64,000 nt of DNA from Dehalococcoidia bacterium (GCA_029941115.1 JAPYRK010000003.1:1-64000); one strand, 5' to 3'. Counted from the stretch's first letter, positions 53,622-63,594 are shown. The notes: generated by a model from the letters alone, not told the origin. Program-made: numbers and translations.

Positions 53622-54932
53622 TTGACATCTACACCCAGCTTTGCATTCGATTTACCTGTAACGAGACATACTTTGTCCAATGGTTTACGTGTTCTACTCC
53701 ACCATGATAATTCTTCTCCGGTTGTATGTGTATCAGTTTATTATCATGTTGGCATGAGATCTGAACCCAGGGGGCGAACTGGATTTGCCCATCTTTTTGA
53801 GCATCTTATGTTTCAAGGCTCGGGGCAGATGGGGAAGATGGAATTAGTAGGCCAGGTGCAGTCAGTAGGTGGGACACTGAATGGCTCAACTCGTTTTGAC
53901 TTCACTAATTACTGGGAGGTAGTACCCTCCCATGCGCTGGACCTAGCCTTATGGATGGAAGCTGATCGGATGCGCGGTTTGGATATAAGTGAAGTCGAAC
54001 TAGAAAACCAGCGCGATGTTGTAAAAAATGAGATTCGAGTAAATGTCCTCAACCGTCCGTATGGAACTTTTCCGTGGTTAGATGTGCAGGAACGGGCATT
54101 TGATAATTGGCAAAACTCACATAACGGGTACGGTGACATGGTCGATTTGGATTCGGCAACGTTAGAAGATGCTCAAGATTTTTTTAATCGTTATTATTCC
54201 CCGAAAAACGCTGTTTTGTGTGTAGCGGGAGACTTTGATGAGGTAACAGCTTTGCAATCGATTGAGTCCTACTTTTCTGATATCCCTGCGATGAGCCCGC
54301 CAGAAAGACCTGATATAACTGAAGAGCCTCAACTATCTGAAAGGGTGTATTCCAAGGTTGACCCTTTGGCATCTCGCCCCGCTTTAGCGCTTGCCTATCG
54401 AACACCTGAGAGAGGGTCATCAGATTATTATGCCCTTGGCTTATTAAACGGTATTTTGACGGTGGGAGATGATTCACTGCTGCGAAAAGAACTTGTCCGT
54501 AAAAAAGGATTTACGAGCTCAGTTTCAGGCTCGATGAATTTTCTTGGACATATGCACAATGCCGAGACCCCTCTACTCCTAACTCTTTCTCTAATCCATG
54601 ATGACAAGGTTGATCCTGGCTCGATAATTCGTGAGATTGATGAAATAATTTTGTCACTTCACGCGTCGTCGATAGATCCCGACCTGCTAGTTAGAGCTAA
54701 AACTAAGGTACGATCTGGACTTTATGGATTGCTGTCGGGATCTGGCTACCCTAGATTTGGAATATCGGATCTTTTATGTTCGTTTGAGTTGCTCGAAGGA
54801 GATGCTTCGTTAGCAAGTAGCATTCCTCAGAGGTTTGATGCGATTGAGATTGCTGATCTCAATCGCGTGGCTAAAGAGTATTTGGCTCCTTCAAATCGCA
54901 CGGTGATAAAACTTGAAGCAGGTGCCAAATGA
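53622..54932 (+). CDS. M16 zinc peptidase (active subunit)
   Basis: A 436-residue M16B metallopeptidase. The inverted zinc motif H57-L-F-E60-H61 and the downstream Glu in ENQRDVVKNEI are complete, so it should be the catalytic half. The N-terminal FDLPVTRHTLSNGLRVLLHHDNSSP is typical. No signal peptide is seen, so it may be cytoplasmic or exported with a partner. TTG at 53622 is the only reasonable start, with AGGGA about 10 nt upstream. It overlaps its partner by 4 bp. Confidence 0.92.
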   Translation: MTSTPSFAFDLPVTRHTLSNGLRVLLHHDNSSPVVCVSVYYHVGMRSEPRGRTGFAHLFEHLMFQGSGQMGKMELVGQVQSVGGTLNGSTRFDFTNYWEVVPSHALDLALWMEADRMRGLDISEVELENQRDVVKNEIRVNVLNRPYGTFPWLDVQERAFDNWQNSHNGYGDMVDLDSATLEDAQDFFNRYYSPKNAVLCVAGDFDEVTALQSIESYFSDIPAMSPPERPDITEEPQLSERVYSKVDPLASRPALALAYRTPERGSSDYYALGLLNGILTVGDDSLLRKELVRKKGFTSSVSGSMNFLGHMHNAETPLLLTLSLIHDDKVDPGSIIREIDEIILSLHASSIDPDLLVRAKTKVRSGLYGLLSGSGYPRFGISDLLCSFELLEGDASLASSIPQRFDAIEIADLNRVAKEYLAPSNRTVIKLEAGAK

Positions 54933-56278
54933 CGAGCAATCTCGGTTTGCCTCCCAAGCCCACCTTGGGTTCTATTAGACCCTTCACGCCTAACGGTAGG
55001 GAACGATTTTCTCTTGATAATGGTATGCAGGTGTCGATGTTCGAGCTTGGAAGCGCTCCACTGGTTTATTTACGTCTGGTTATTCAGACACAACCGAGCG
55101 CTGACGCGAATTTATCTTGGATCGAGAAATATGTAGCCGAATACATGGGAGAAGGCACAACTGATCTGGACGCAGATTTATTTGCTGAAGCTTTTGCTGC
55201 CATTGGTGGTCAGTTACATATTTTCGCCGATGACACCTCTACGAATTTTTCAGCCACGGTGCCCTCTGAGTTTATGGTCGAAGCTCTGAACTTGGTTTCA
55301 ATGGCTGCGTTGCGGCCCGAGTTTCCTGAAAGCGAGGCTGAGCGACTTCAGACCAACTTATTAAGAGAGCTCGATCTGTCTAAAGATCAACCACAAGTTA
55401 ATGCGGCAGAAGGTTTTCGGAAAGCTCTATATGGATCGAGTCATCCGTTTGGGAGATTACTGCCTCGGCGAGAAAATTTACTGGACTTTACTCCAGAGAT
55501 TGCAGCAAGCTACTCGAAAGCACATCATGTCTCCAATAGAGCCCACTTATACATAAGTGGGCAATTTGACCGTAGCTTAGTCAAAGGAGCTGTTGAGAAG
55601 AATTTTGCTAGCTGGGTGCAGGGATCTTCTTCAAGCAGCAGTTTGTCAGCGGCGAGCCCGTCCCATCAGACAGTTTTATTTGATCGTCCGGGAGCGGAGC
55701 AGTCAACCATTTATTGGGGTTTACCAATATCACATCCTGGGGATGCGAGCTGGATTGGTCTTGAAGTACTGAATGCGCTTCTGGGAGGTTCCTTTCACTC
55801 ACGGATAACTCTCAATATCCGTGAAGACAAAGGCTATACCTATTCTCCACGGTCGATGATGACAGCAAGGGCCGAGGATGGGATTTGGTTGCAAGTGGCG
55901 GATGTGACTACTGATGTAACCGCGCCGGCACTGAGTGAGATTTTTAAGGAGATTATGTCCGCCCGAGAAGCGGCGCCGACCACTGATGAGCTTGAGGCGA
56001 TTAAGCAGTATATGATCGGCTCTTTTGTCAGAGAAATGTCTGAGTCTGGCTCACGAATGGGGCATTTTATGTTCTCGGATAGGCACAACCTGTCTGACTC
56101 TGAGGACGCATTGTATATAGATCGTGTTCAGGGTATTTTGCCGGAAGATTTGCGTATGCTCGCTGAGCAGTTTATTGATCCGAACCGTATGACACTTTCT
56201 GTTGTGGGTGATGCTCAAAAGATTAAAGATGAGCTTGAGAAATTAGAGATCTTGGCTTCGGTTGAGATAGCTGTCTAA
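54929..56278 (+). CDS. M16 peptidase-like partner subunit lacking the zinc site
   Basis: A 449-residue M16-family protein without the HxxEH motif (the equivalent place reads VAEYM). Its C-terminal half has the substrate-binding pattern ALLGGSFHSRITLNIREDKGYTYSP, and VDAFAAIGG-like segments fit the fold. It should be the non-catalytic half that forms the closed chamber with the upstream subunit. It overlaps the active gene as ATGA and is therefore translationally coupled. The pair may degrade peptides or process a precursor. Confidence 0.92.
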   Translation: MTSNLGLPPKPTLGSIRPFTPNGRERFSLDNGMQVSMFELGSAPLVYLRLVIQTQPSADANLSWIEKYVAEYMGEGTTDLDADLFAEAFAAIGGQLHIFADDTSTNFSATVPSEFMVEALNLVSMAALRPEFPESEAERLQTNLLRELDLSKDQPQVNAAEGFRKALYGSSHPFGRLLPRRENLLDFTPEIAASYSKAHHVSNRAHLYISGQFDRSLVKGAVEKNFASWVQGSSSSSSLSAASPSHQTVLFDRPGAEQSTIYWGLPISHPGDASWIGLEVLNALLGGSFHSRITLNIREDKGYTYSPRSMMTARAEDGIWLQVADVTTDVTAPALSEIFKEIMSAREAAPTTDELEAIKQYMIGSFVREMSESGSRMGHFMFSDRHNLSDSEDALYIDRVQGILPEDLRMLAEQFIDPNRMTLSVVGDAQKIKDELEKLEILASVEIAV

Positions 56279-56337
56279 CTGACTAAAAGCTAAGGAGTTT
56301 TTGTATTAGTTCGAGTCAGAAGAAGACTTTTTTTGAG

Positions 56338-57546
56338 TTGTGGAGATTGCTGTTTTGGCCCGTGTACGGGCCCACATTTCTAATTTCAGCTGGGCAAGGG
56401 GCTATCTTGCCGATTATTCCGCTCGTCGCGAGAGATCTTGAAGCATCCTTGGCTCTAGCCGGTTTAATTGCAGCATTTAGAGGGCTTGGAAACAATATAT
56501 TTGATATTCCAGCTGGAATGATAGCTGGGCGGTTTGGCGAAAAAATATCCATGATATTTGCTGGAGTTATCTTACTCATATCTGCCTTTTTTGCAATAGT
56601 GGCGATGCAATTAGTAGAGTTATCTGTGGTCTGGGCACTCATTTGTTTTTCCTGCACTATTTTTACACTGGGAGCCGCATCATCTCTTTGGCAGGTGGCG
56701 CGACTTATTTTCGTCACTCAGGTGTGTCCGGAGGATCAACGTGGACGCGGGATTTCATTGGTAGGTGGATTTACGAGAGCAGGAAGATTCGTAGGTCCTT
56801 TACTCGCAGCAATTTGTTACGGTTTTTATGGTCTTGAGTCAGCCTTTTTGATCTTCGCTATTTTTATTTTTCTCTCACTGATATTGGTTCTCAGATATGT
56901 ATGGAACACCGGCGCTGCAGAAGAGAGAGAATCAAGTTCGATCGGAGAAATAGTGACCGTTTTGAAAAGCTATCGGACGGTTTTTGGAAGTGTCGGGCTC
57001 GCTGTAGTTTTACTAGCAGTCGCCCGTCACTCCAGAGATATTTTTTGGCCTTTATGGGGAAGCGAAATTGGCCTAAGTGCTCAGGAAATATCGGTAATCA
57101 TGGGACTGGCCTATGCGGTTGATACTATTCCCTTCTACTTCGCGGGAATTGTCATGGATAAGTTTGGTCGCAAGGCTGCTGCTGTGCCATGTTTGTTTAT
57201 TCTTTCTATCACCGCTTTTGGTTTAATTTTCACCGATACATTTTTTGAGATGCTAGTTATCTGTGTAATTAGTGGATTTGGTAACGGATTGGGTAGTGGA
57301 ATAGTAATGACAATCGGCGCTGATTTATCTCCGATTCGTGGCCGTGGAGAATTCCTTGGGGCATGGAGATTGATTGCCGATACTGGCCAAAGCGGTGGGC
57401 AACTAATGCTTGGCCCTCTAGCCGCACTAACGTCCCTAGGAGTAGCGATTGGGGGTGTCGGATTTCTGGGTCTGTTTGGTGTGCTTACTTTTTTGTTTTT
57501 TGCGCGCGAACCGCAAGTATTTCATTCATCAAAATCTCGCGAGTAA
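56338..57546 (+). CDS. MFS transporter
   Basis: A major facilitator protein of about 402 residues with twelve predicted membrane segments. Typical MFS loops are visible (GRFGEKISMI, DKFGRKAAAVP, GRGEFLGAWRLIADTG). Substrate is unknown; the pattern recalls multidrug or sugar-type carriers. The listed start is a TTG at 56338 without a good ribosome site. An ATT at 56305, 7 nt after TAAGGAG (56291-56297), is in frame and would add a sensible charged N-terminus (SSQKKTFFEL), so it may be the true start. It ends 2 bp from the convergent AlkA gene. Confidence 0.88.
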   Translation: MWRLLFWPVYGPTFLISAGQGAILPIIPLVARDLEASLALAGLIAAFRGLGNNIFDIPAGMIAGRFGEKISMIFAGVILLISAFFAIVAMQLVELSVVWALICFSCTIFTLGAASSLWQVARLIFVTQVCPEDQRGRGISLVGGFTRAGRFVGPLLAAICYGFYGLESAFLIFAIFIFLSLILVLRYVWNTGAAEERESSSIGEIVTVLKSYRTVFGSVGLAVVLLAVARHSRDIFWPLWGSEIGLSAQEISVIMGLAYAVDTIPFYFAGIVMDKFGRKAAAVPCLFILSITAFGLIFTDTFFEMLVICVISGFGNGLGSGIVMTIGADLSPIRGRGEFLGAWRLIADTGQSGGQLMLGPLAALTSLGVAIGGVGFLGLFGVLTFLFFAREPQVFHSSKSRE

Positions 57547-57547
57547 A

Positions 57548-58219
57548 TTATTTGATTGGCAAATTAAAGAAATCTTGGTCTCCATCCGCGACTTTCCACA
57601 TATACCAAGCGCCGGCTGAACAGTATGGACGCCAGTTCTCACCAATTTCAGATGCTTTTTTGGGTGTAACTGTCTCACCAATTTGATAAGCAATTTGCAT
57701 TCCGTTTCGTACCCCAAGATCACCCACCGGTAGAATATTTGGGCGTCGGAGCTGCGACATTAAAAACATATGAGCCGACCATTCTCCTAGTCCGTGAACA
57801 TTGGTAATTTTCTCTATGACTTCTGAGTCTGGAAGTGTTTGCAGGATTTGGAAGTCTATTTGCCTCTCAGATACGTGCTCCGCGAGGCTTCGGAGATAAG
57901 ATATTTTTTGCCGAGAAATTCCAGCGTCGCGGAATACTGAGTCAGAGCTTTTGAGCACCTGATTGGGTGTTGGATACCCCGATTCCATAGTTTTCTTGTA
58001 AGAGTTTAACCAGCGAGCCTGAATGGCTTGTGCTGCCGATCCTGCAAGCTGTTGAAAAAGAATTGTTCGGCACAGGCTTGACCAGCCGTCATGTATCGGA
58101 GGGCTCGGGAGATATTGTCCATATTTTGTAATTAGTAAATTGAGGACAGGATCTATCTTACCTAAATAGGCCGCAGCTTTTTTTGCCCATCTGACCCGTG
58201 GGTACCCAAGATTAGTCAT
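57548..58219 (-). CDS. DNA-3-methyladenine glycosylase II-like (AlkA family)
   Basis: A 223-residue DNA glycosylase of the helix-hairpin-helix GPD family. The HhH appears as ITNVHGLGEWSAHMFLMSQLRRPNILPVGDLGVRNG, where the Asp of PVGDLG is the catalytic residue. It should remove alkylated bases such as 3-methyladenine. There is no N-terminal extra domain as in full-length AlkA, so it is the short form. It is divergent from the aldo/keto reductase and has a weak ribosome site. Confidence 0.9.
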   Translation of the reverse strand: MTNLGYPRVRWAKKAAAYLGKIDPVLNLLITKYGQYLPSPPIHDGWSSLCRTILFQQLAGSAAQAIQARWLNSYKKTMESGYPTPNQVLKSSDSVFRDAGISRQKISYLRSLAEHVSERQIDFQILQTLPDSEVIEKITNVHGLGEWSAHMFLMSQLRRPNILPVGDLGVRNGMQIAYQIGETVTPKKASEIGENWRPYCSAGAWYMWKVADGDQDFFNLPIK

Positions 58220-58275
58220 ATGATTAATATTATCTGATTTACAGACTGTTGAAAGAGAAAATCAAGGATTTAGTA

Positions 58276-59262
58276 ATGCAAAAAACTTTTTTACATTCTA
58301 TGAAAGACGTATCGAGATTTTCGCTAGGAGGCGGTGGAATTGGTCAGGTCTGGGGAGCAACCACCAGAGAGGAGGCGGTTGAAGTGCTTAGGGCTGCTGT
58401 TACTGAAGGAATTACATTAATTGATCTTGCGCCCTCATACGGAAATGGAGAGGCAGAAAATGTGTTTGGTGAAGCATTTAACGGCCAACTGCCTGAAAAT
58501 CTCTACGTAACAACCAAATGTAGACTTGGTTCACCTGATCCGTCTGACGTTTATTCGGATCTGTATCGAAGCCTTGAACAGTCGCTCACGAGGATGCGTG
58601 TGTCTAAGGTAGACCTAATGATTCTTCACGGCATGATTATTCCAGACGACGTGCAAGGTGTTGACAAGAAGTTCGAGTCGGGCACCCCACTTTCTTTATA
58701 CCGAAGTCGCGTACGTGGTGCTTTTCAAAAGCTTAAGGAAGAGGGTCTAATTGGGAATTGGGGTATAACTGGCATAGGAGTTCCGTCAACACTTCTTGAA
58801 GTCATTAATGACGTCAGGACAGGAGACGAACCAGCACCTTCAGTTATACAGGTCATCACAAACTTATTAGATTCCCCTGGTAACCTGAAGCGCTACTCGG
58901 AGCCTGCGATTCCTCGAAAGTTAATAGGGGCTGCAAAACTTGCCACTATGGGCACTATGGGTATTCGTGCAGTACAGGCCGGAGCTCTGACGTCTAAAAT
59001 CGATCGCGATTTAGCAGAGGATCACCCAGATCTGGTTGATTTTCAAAGAGCGACAATATTTAGGCAAATAGCCGAACGGGTAGGGGATTCTCCAGCACGT
59101 TTAGCTCATAGATACGCTTTGGCAATGCCGGGTGTTGACACTGTTGTATTAGGCGTAAAGAATCGTCAGGAATTAGCCGAATGTATTGAGGCTGAGCGAG
59201 AGGGTCCTTTGAGTCTGCAGCTTTGCACTGAAATTGATATTGCGGTTAAGCGGCTCACCTGA
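58276..59262 (+). CDS. Aldo/keto reductase
   Basis: A TIM-barrel oxidoreductase of about 328 residues. The segments LIDLAPSYGNGEAENVFGEAF (catalytic Asp and Tyr) and the Lys in VTTKCRLG are normal, and SLTRMRVSKVDLMILHG with ALAMPGVDTVVLGVKN match the family. It reduces aldehydes or ketones with NADPH. ATG at 58276 with AAGGA at good spacing is preferred to the TTG at 58249. It ends 8 bp before the convergent ROK kinase. Confidence 0.93.
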   Translation: MQKTFLHSMKDVSRFSLGGGGIGQVWGATTREEAVEVLRAAVTEGITLIDLAPSYGNGEAENVFGEAFNGQLPENLYVTTKCRLGSPDPSDVYSDLYRSLEQSLTRMRVSKVDLMILHGMIIPDDVQGVDKKFESGTPLSLYRSRVRGAFQKLKEEGLIGNWGITGIGVPSTLLEVINDVRTGDEPAPSVIQVITNLLDSPGNLKRYSEPAIPRKLIGAAKLATMGTMGIRAVQAGALTSKIDRDLAEDHPDLVDFQRATIFRQIAERVGDSPARLAHRYALAMPGVDTVVLGVKNRQELAECIEAEREGPLSLQLCTEIDIAVKRLT

Positions 59263-59270
59263 CCCGTGAC

Positions 59271-60239
59271 TTATTTGTAGTCGTTTGCAAAGATTGCTGC
59301 TCCAATTAGCGGGGCGTTCCCGCTAAGACTTGTTTGATATATGGGTAGAGAATCTTTATATCGCGGCAGAGCTGTTTCCTTAGTTTTTTGCAGTAGTTCG
59401 GTCCACCAAGGGGCTAATCCTTCGATAACACCACCACCTAGAATTAGCGCCTCCGGATCAAACAGTGCTAGCAAACTTGCCAGGCCCGACGAAAGATTAT
59501 TCACTACGTCTGAGATGATTTCCGTGGCCAGTGGATCATTTCTTTTAGCAGCGGTAACGACGTCAGCCGCTGTAATTAGTCGATCAACCTTGCGAAGGAT
59601 ACTATTTGGAGCATATTGGAGCTTTTTTTGTGCTATGTCTGCGATCGCTGAGCCAGAGCTTGAGCCCTCTAGGCAGCCCTTGCAGCCGTTCTCGCAGGAT
59701 CTTCCACCCCGGTTAATTATGATATGACCGGCTTCTCCCGCACCACTGTTGTGTCCGACAACGAGTTTTCCGTTCGTCATGAGCCCAGCCCCTATGCCCG
59801 TGCTCACCGTGAGATAAATTATATTCAATTTGTCTTTGTGAGTTCCAATTCGTGACTCCGCCAAAACCGCCATTGCCCCATCATGAGCTGTGACTGTAGG
59901 TGACCCGATTTTAGTTTGCAGGTATTGACTGACTCCGAATCCGTCCCAATTCGGTAAATTGGGTGACATGTCGTAGATACCCTCGTATATAGAAATTGGT
60001 CCGGCTGAAGCTACCCCTAAAGGTGTTGTCTTGAGATTGACTTGTTGTCTTTTAGCGATGTCAATGATGTTTAGGGCGAGTTCGTCCATGGCGGAATAAA
60101 ATCCACGCTCGGGCTTCGTCTTAAACTTGATACTGTCAAGTATAGAAACAGTTGAATCTGAAACAGATAAGACGGCAGCTCGAATTGATGTACCGCCGAT
60201 ATCCGCTGCAAGCACTATTCGCTTAGTTGAGTCAGTCAT
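59271..60239 (-). CDS. ROK-family sugar kinase
   Basis: A 322-residue ROK kinase, probably acting on glucose or a related sugar. The phosphate motif DIGGTSIRAAVL, the substrate segment GHNSGAGEAGHIIIN, the zinc motif in CENGCKGCLEG, and the LILGGGVIEG motif near the C-terminus are clear. The DNA-binding domain of ROK repressors is absent, so this is a kinase. The start has a weak ribosome site. Confidence 0.93.
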   Translation of the reverse strand: MTDSTKRIVLAADIGGTSIRAAVLSVSDSTVSILDSIKFKTKPERGFYSAMDELALNIIDIAKRQQVNLKTTPLGVASAGPISIYEGIYDMSPNLPNWDGFGVSQYLQTKIGSPTVTAHDGAMAVLAESRIGTHKDKLNIIYLTVSTGIGAGLMTNGKLVVGHNSGAGEAGHIIINRGGRSCENGCKGCLEGSSSGSAIADIAQKKLQYAPNSILRKVDRLITAADVVTAAKRNDPLATEIISDVVNNLSSGLASLLALFDPEALILGGGVIEGLAPWWTELLQKTKETALPRYKDSLPIYQTSLSGNAPLIGAAIFANDYK

Positions 60240-60294
60240 CTTTTTAGTTATCCCAAAATGTTACAATTTTTAACAGTTTCGACAGGTTAAAATA

Positions 60295-61332
60295 TTGTCA
60301 ATTTCCCTAATTGGTTTCATAATACAGAAAGTTAAGACCGCGGGTGTATTTGCGGGGCTAGGCATTGCTCTTTTAGTCTTCTTGTCAGGCTGCTCACTAA
60401 TCAATGATTCGTCAATTGTCAGCCAAGAGCAAGTTGATTCGATCAATAAGGAGTCCGCCGGCCCTGGTATTAGACCTCTCGAGATTTTGTCCATTACAGA
60501 GGAACTCTCGGGTGACGGTTATCCGGCCTTCATATCCGTGGACGAGCAATATCGAGTAATTTTGGGAACTCCTGATCTCGCAATTGGAACACAACGGCTG
60601 TCATTTTTGATATATGGGCCAGATGGACCAATGGATCTTCCTCATCTCGACGTGAGAATTATGGCTGTCAAAGATTATGGGCAGTATGGAGAGGGTGATG
60701 TGGTTCGAATGAAATATTTGTCGGGTAGCGCCGCCTCTGAAATGGGTATTTATGTTGGTTCTCTCACCCTAGAGCAGTCCGGTGATTATCTGATGCAGAT
60801 TGCGGTGCCTACTCGTGCCTCATCTGACCCTCGTGAGATAGCGATCAGTCTAGTTGCTCGAGAAGATCCAGCAGCCATTACGACAAATATGAAAGCGCCA
60901 TTGAGCAAAAATTTAACGTTGAATGACAAGCCGATTACCGAACTGACGACAGGCCTTAATCCAAATGTTGGTTTGTATCGAGAAACTGTAGCCGATGCGG
61001 TTAAGAAACAGAGACCGATAGTATTAATTTTTGCGTCTCCGGGATTCTGTGTGAGTCCAATGTGTGGGTCACAAGTAGAGATAATCTCTGCCTTGTTTGA
61101 AGTTTATGGTGAGGAAACTGCTTTTATTCATATCGACACGTATGCCGATCCCCACAAAGCGATGGAGAATCCTGATATCGCACAGCGCAATCCAATTTTG
61201 GCAGACTGGGGGATTGTTAGCGATCAGGTAGTCTATCTAATCAATCGTGACGGACTAATTTTCGCGCGTTTCGAGGGTTTTAGTCCATATGCAGAATTGG
61301 AAGCATCGATCCAAACACTAATTACCAACTGA
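60295..61332 (+). CDS. Lipoprotein with thioredoxin-like C-terminal domain
   Basis: A 345-residue lipoprotein. A signal stretch ends in FLSGC, the lipid-attachment site. A beta-rich middle domain (about residues 55-210) has no family I can name. A C-terminal thioredoxin-like domain follows, with FASPGFCVSPMCGSQVEII, that is two cysteines spaced C-x4-C, and WGIVSDQVVYLINRDGLIF as the later strand. It may act as an extracytoplasmic thiol protein. The start is a TTG at 60295. It is followed by tRNA-Phe and another lipoprotein. Confidence 0.85.
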   Translation: MSISLIGFIIQKVKTAGVFAGLGIALLVFLSGCSLINDSSIVSQEQVDSINKESAGPGIRPLEILSITEELSGDGYPAFISVDEQYRVILGTPDLAIGTQRLSFLIYGPDGPMDLPHLDVRIMAVKDYGQYGEGDVVRMKYLSGSAASEMGIYVGSLTLEQSGDYLMQIAVPTRASSDPREIAISLVAREDPAAITTNMKAPLSKNLTLNDKPITELTTGLNPNVGLYRETVADAVKKQRPIVLIFASPGFCVSPMCGSQVEIISALFEVYGEETAFIHIDTYADPHKAMENPDIAQRNPILADWGIVSDQVVYLINRDGLIFARFEGFSPYAELEASIQTLITN

Positions 61333-61377
61333 TGGTGCTCGACTATTGAGACCGATAGGCTGTATCCTGTTCTTTGT

Positions 61378-61453
61378 GTCGAGATAGCTCAGCTGGTAGA
61401 GCATTGCCCTGAAAAGGCAAGGGTCGGCGGTTCGAGCCCGCCTCTCGACACCA
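61378..61453 (+). tRNA. tRNA-Phe (anticodon GAA)
   Basis: A 76-nt cloverleaf. The acceptor is GTCGAGA with TCTCGAC, the D arm GCTC-AGCTGGTA-GAGC, the anticodon stem TTGCC/GGCAA with loop CTGAAAA, and the T arm GGCGG-TTCGAGC-CCGCC. The anticodon GAA reads Phe codons. The 3' CCA is encoded. A weak promoter-like TATCCT lies at 61363-61368, near the 5' end. Confidence 0.97.
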
Positions 61454-61494
61454 TTTGATTTCGGAGAGCAAATAGTTTTTCTCTGAGGATTCAC

Positions 61495-62721
61495 ATGATA
61501 AGTCTTCGGATAACTGTATTTATTTTGATGGCAGCAGTCTTTGTTGCATCATGTAGTGATGACTCCGGAGTGATCACTACCAAGATTTCTGGTATGCAAT
61601 CGTCAGACCAAGTGAACTCTGGAGCAGTAACGTCCAGTCCCACCGCCAAACCGGTTGCTACCGTCAGTACTTTGACGGCTATGACTGTGTCGACTGCGAC
61701 TCAAGTGCCCACTGCACCAGCGACAATGGTTCCAGACAATAGTGTCGATGATTTAGCTGTCGGACCTAAAATATATGAAGCTCCAGCTGAGTCGAGACAA
61801 GATCGGCTGTTTATACCGATTAGCAATCTGTTTGTTGATTTCACGGTCTACAAAGGAGTACCTGAGACTATCTACCAAGAGGTTAGTCAGGCTATTTTGA
61901 CGGCCGCTAATACTTTACCTTTACCGGCCGGGATTTTTAGAGACCCGGGGCACTTATTTGTGGCTATTTGGCATCGCGGGATGACGAATTTTGAAGCTGT
62001 TGTGACCCATCGATGCGAATATACGCCGAGTCCCTCTCCTGAGACCTGTCAAAATGAGTTGATGGTGCCGATGAATGCGCAATCACAAGGGATTGCCTTG
62101 TTGGCCCGCAGCCCTGCTCGGTTTGAGATCGTGTGGCCAACTTTGGACCAGCACGATTTCATGCCAACCAGTTATTGGATACCAGCCTCTCATGAATGGG
62201 TACACCTTTTTCAATTAGCTCACACGATTAATAAGGGTGAAGTAGATAAATCGCTCGCCGATGTTCCGCTAACCGGTCCAATCTGGCTACATGAGGGCAC
62301 GGCAGATTATTTGGGTGCGTTGATTGGAGACAAGCATGGCGGCGTTAATTTTGGAGAGGTCATGAGTGAATATATTCGAAGTTCCCATGATGCCTTTGTG
62401 AGCAGTGACTTGGATCCAGAATTAATTCTTCGTAGTTGTGAATCACCGGCCGACCAAGTCAACGCCGAACTTCGCGGCGATTTCTGGCAATGCCCAAGTG
62501 GCAGAGTCGCAATGGCATATCTGATGTACAAGATTGGTGCCACCACAATAAATGAGGTGAAGGCTTTTTATCTAGACTTGGATCAATACACTTGGTCCGA
62601 GTCGTTCACAAGAAATTATGGCAGATCCCCCGACCAATTCTATAAGGAATTTGCTGATTTTATGGAGATGTCTTTTGAACTAAAGCTCGCATTTATTAGC
62701 CAGCCTGATATCTCTCAATAA
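61495..62721 (+). CDS. Lipoprotein metallopeptidase, MA-clan type
   Basis: A 408-residue lipoprotein. The signal ends in VASC (C20); residues about 25-90 are a Ser/Thr/Pro/Ala-rich stalk. The catalytic domain has the zinc motif H233-E-W-V-H237 (SHEWVHLFQ) and a third ligand Glu at 267 in GPIWLHEGTADYLG, the pattern of gluzincins such as the Peptidase_MA family. A zinc peptidase at the outer face of the membrane is likely; its target is unknown. GAGGA is 6 nt before the ATG. Confidence 0.85.
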   Translation: MISLRITVFILMAAVFVASCSDDSGVITTKISGMQSSDQVNSGAVTSSPTAKPVATVSTLTAMTVSTATQVPTAPATMVPDNSVDDLAVGPKIYEAPAESRQDRLFIPISNLFVDFTVYKGVPETIYQEVSQAILTAANTLPLPAGIFRDPGHLFVAIWHRGMTNFEAVVTHRCEYTPSPSPETCQNELMVPMNAQSQGIALLARSPARFEIVWPTLDQHDFMPTSYWIPASHEWVHLFQLAHTINKGEVDKSLADVPLTGPIWLHEGTADYLGALIGDKHGGVNFGEVMSEYIRSSHDAFVSSDLDPELILRSCESPADQVNAELRGDFWQCPSGRVAMAYLMYKIGATTINEVKAFYLDLDQYTWSESFTRNYGRSPDQFYKEFADFMEMSFELKLAFISQPDISQ

Positions 62722-62731
62722 GTCAAGGATC

Positions 62732-63499
62732 TTATCCACGTCCGATGTAGGGCATGGACGTAGCCATCACGGTCATGAACTGTACGTTAGCGTCCAAGGG
62801 AAGATTTACCATGTAGAGTACAGCCTCGGATACTGCCGAAACGTTCATTGTGGGTTCGGTTTTTATGGTTCCGTCAGGCTGCGCAACACCTGATTCCATG
62901 CGTTGAGTCATTTCGGTCGCAGCATTTCCGATATCGATTTGACCGCATGCGATATTGTACTTTCGGCCATCAAGCGATGTGGATTTGGTAAGTCCTGTAA
63001 TCGCGTGCTTTGTTGACGTGTAGGGAGCGGAATTTGGTCTTGGTCTATCCGCCGATATGGACCCATTATTTATAATTCGACCCCCTTGGGGTTTTTGTAC
63101 CTTCATTAATCTGAATGCTGCCTGGGTGCATAGAAAAGTACCAGATAGGTTGATATTTACAACTTTTTCCCAATCAGTGAAGTCTAAATCCTCCAGAGAG
63201 GTACTTGGCGCCCCAATTCCCGCATTATTGAAGAGAATATCCAGTCGACCGTGTTTTTTTTGAATTACTTCAAACAAATTCTCGACCGATTCTTTGTTCG
63301 AGATGTCCGCTTCGATAATACACGCACGATCGTAATTTTCTTCAGACATATTTCTGGTTTCTTCGAGTGTATTTTTGTGCCTTCCACTGAGGACGACCTG
63401 ATATCCGGCCTTGAGTAGTGTCAGGGTCGTTGCTCGGCCGACTCCAGACCCGGCACCGGTAATGAGGACGATCTTGTTTACGCTAGGATTAATTGACAT
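62732..63499 (-). CDS. Short-chain dehydrogenase/reductase
   Basis: A 255-residue classical [25 protein letters not shown], the catalytic Ser in [10 protein letters not shown] and the YTSTK dyad are intact. It should be an NAD(P)-dependent alcohol dehydrogenase or ketoreductase. VLSGRHKN after the second strand suggests NADP. AAGGAG lies 6 nt before the ATG. It converges with the metallopeptidase gene and is divergent from the CoA-transferase at the window end. Confidence 0.93.
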   Translation of the reverse strand: MSINPSVNKIVLITGAGSGVGRATTLTLLKAGYQVVLSGRHKNTLEETRNMSEENYDRACIIEADISNKESVENLFEVIQKKHGRLDILFNNAGIGAPSTSLEDLDFTDWEKVVNINLSGTFLCTQAAFRLMKVQKPQGGRIINNGSISADRPRPNSAPYTSTKHAITGLTKSTSLDGRKYNIACGQIDIGNAATEMTQRMESGVAQPDGTIKTEPTMNVSAVSEAVLYMVNLPLDANVQFMTVMATSMPYIGRG

Positions 63500-63594
63500 G
63501 GAATACTCCTTAGTTATGTGTTTTGATATTTTGTGAAAGTTGATCCTCTAGTTTAGGCTCTATTGTGTGGTTAATATCTTTTTTTGGAGACACT

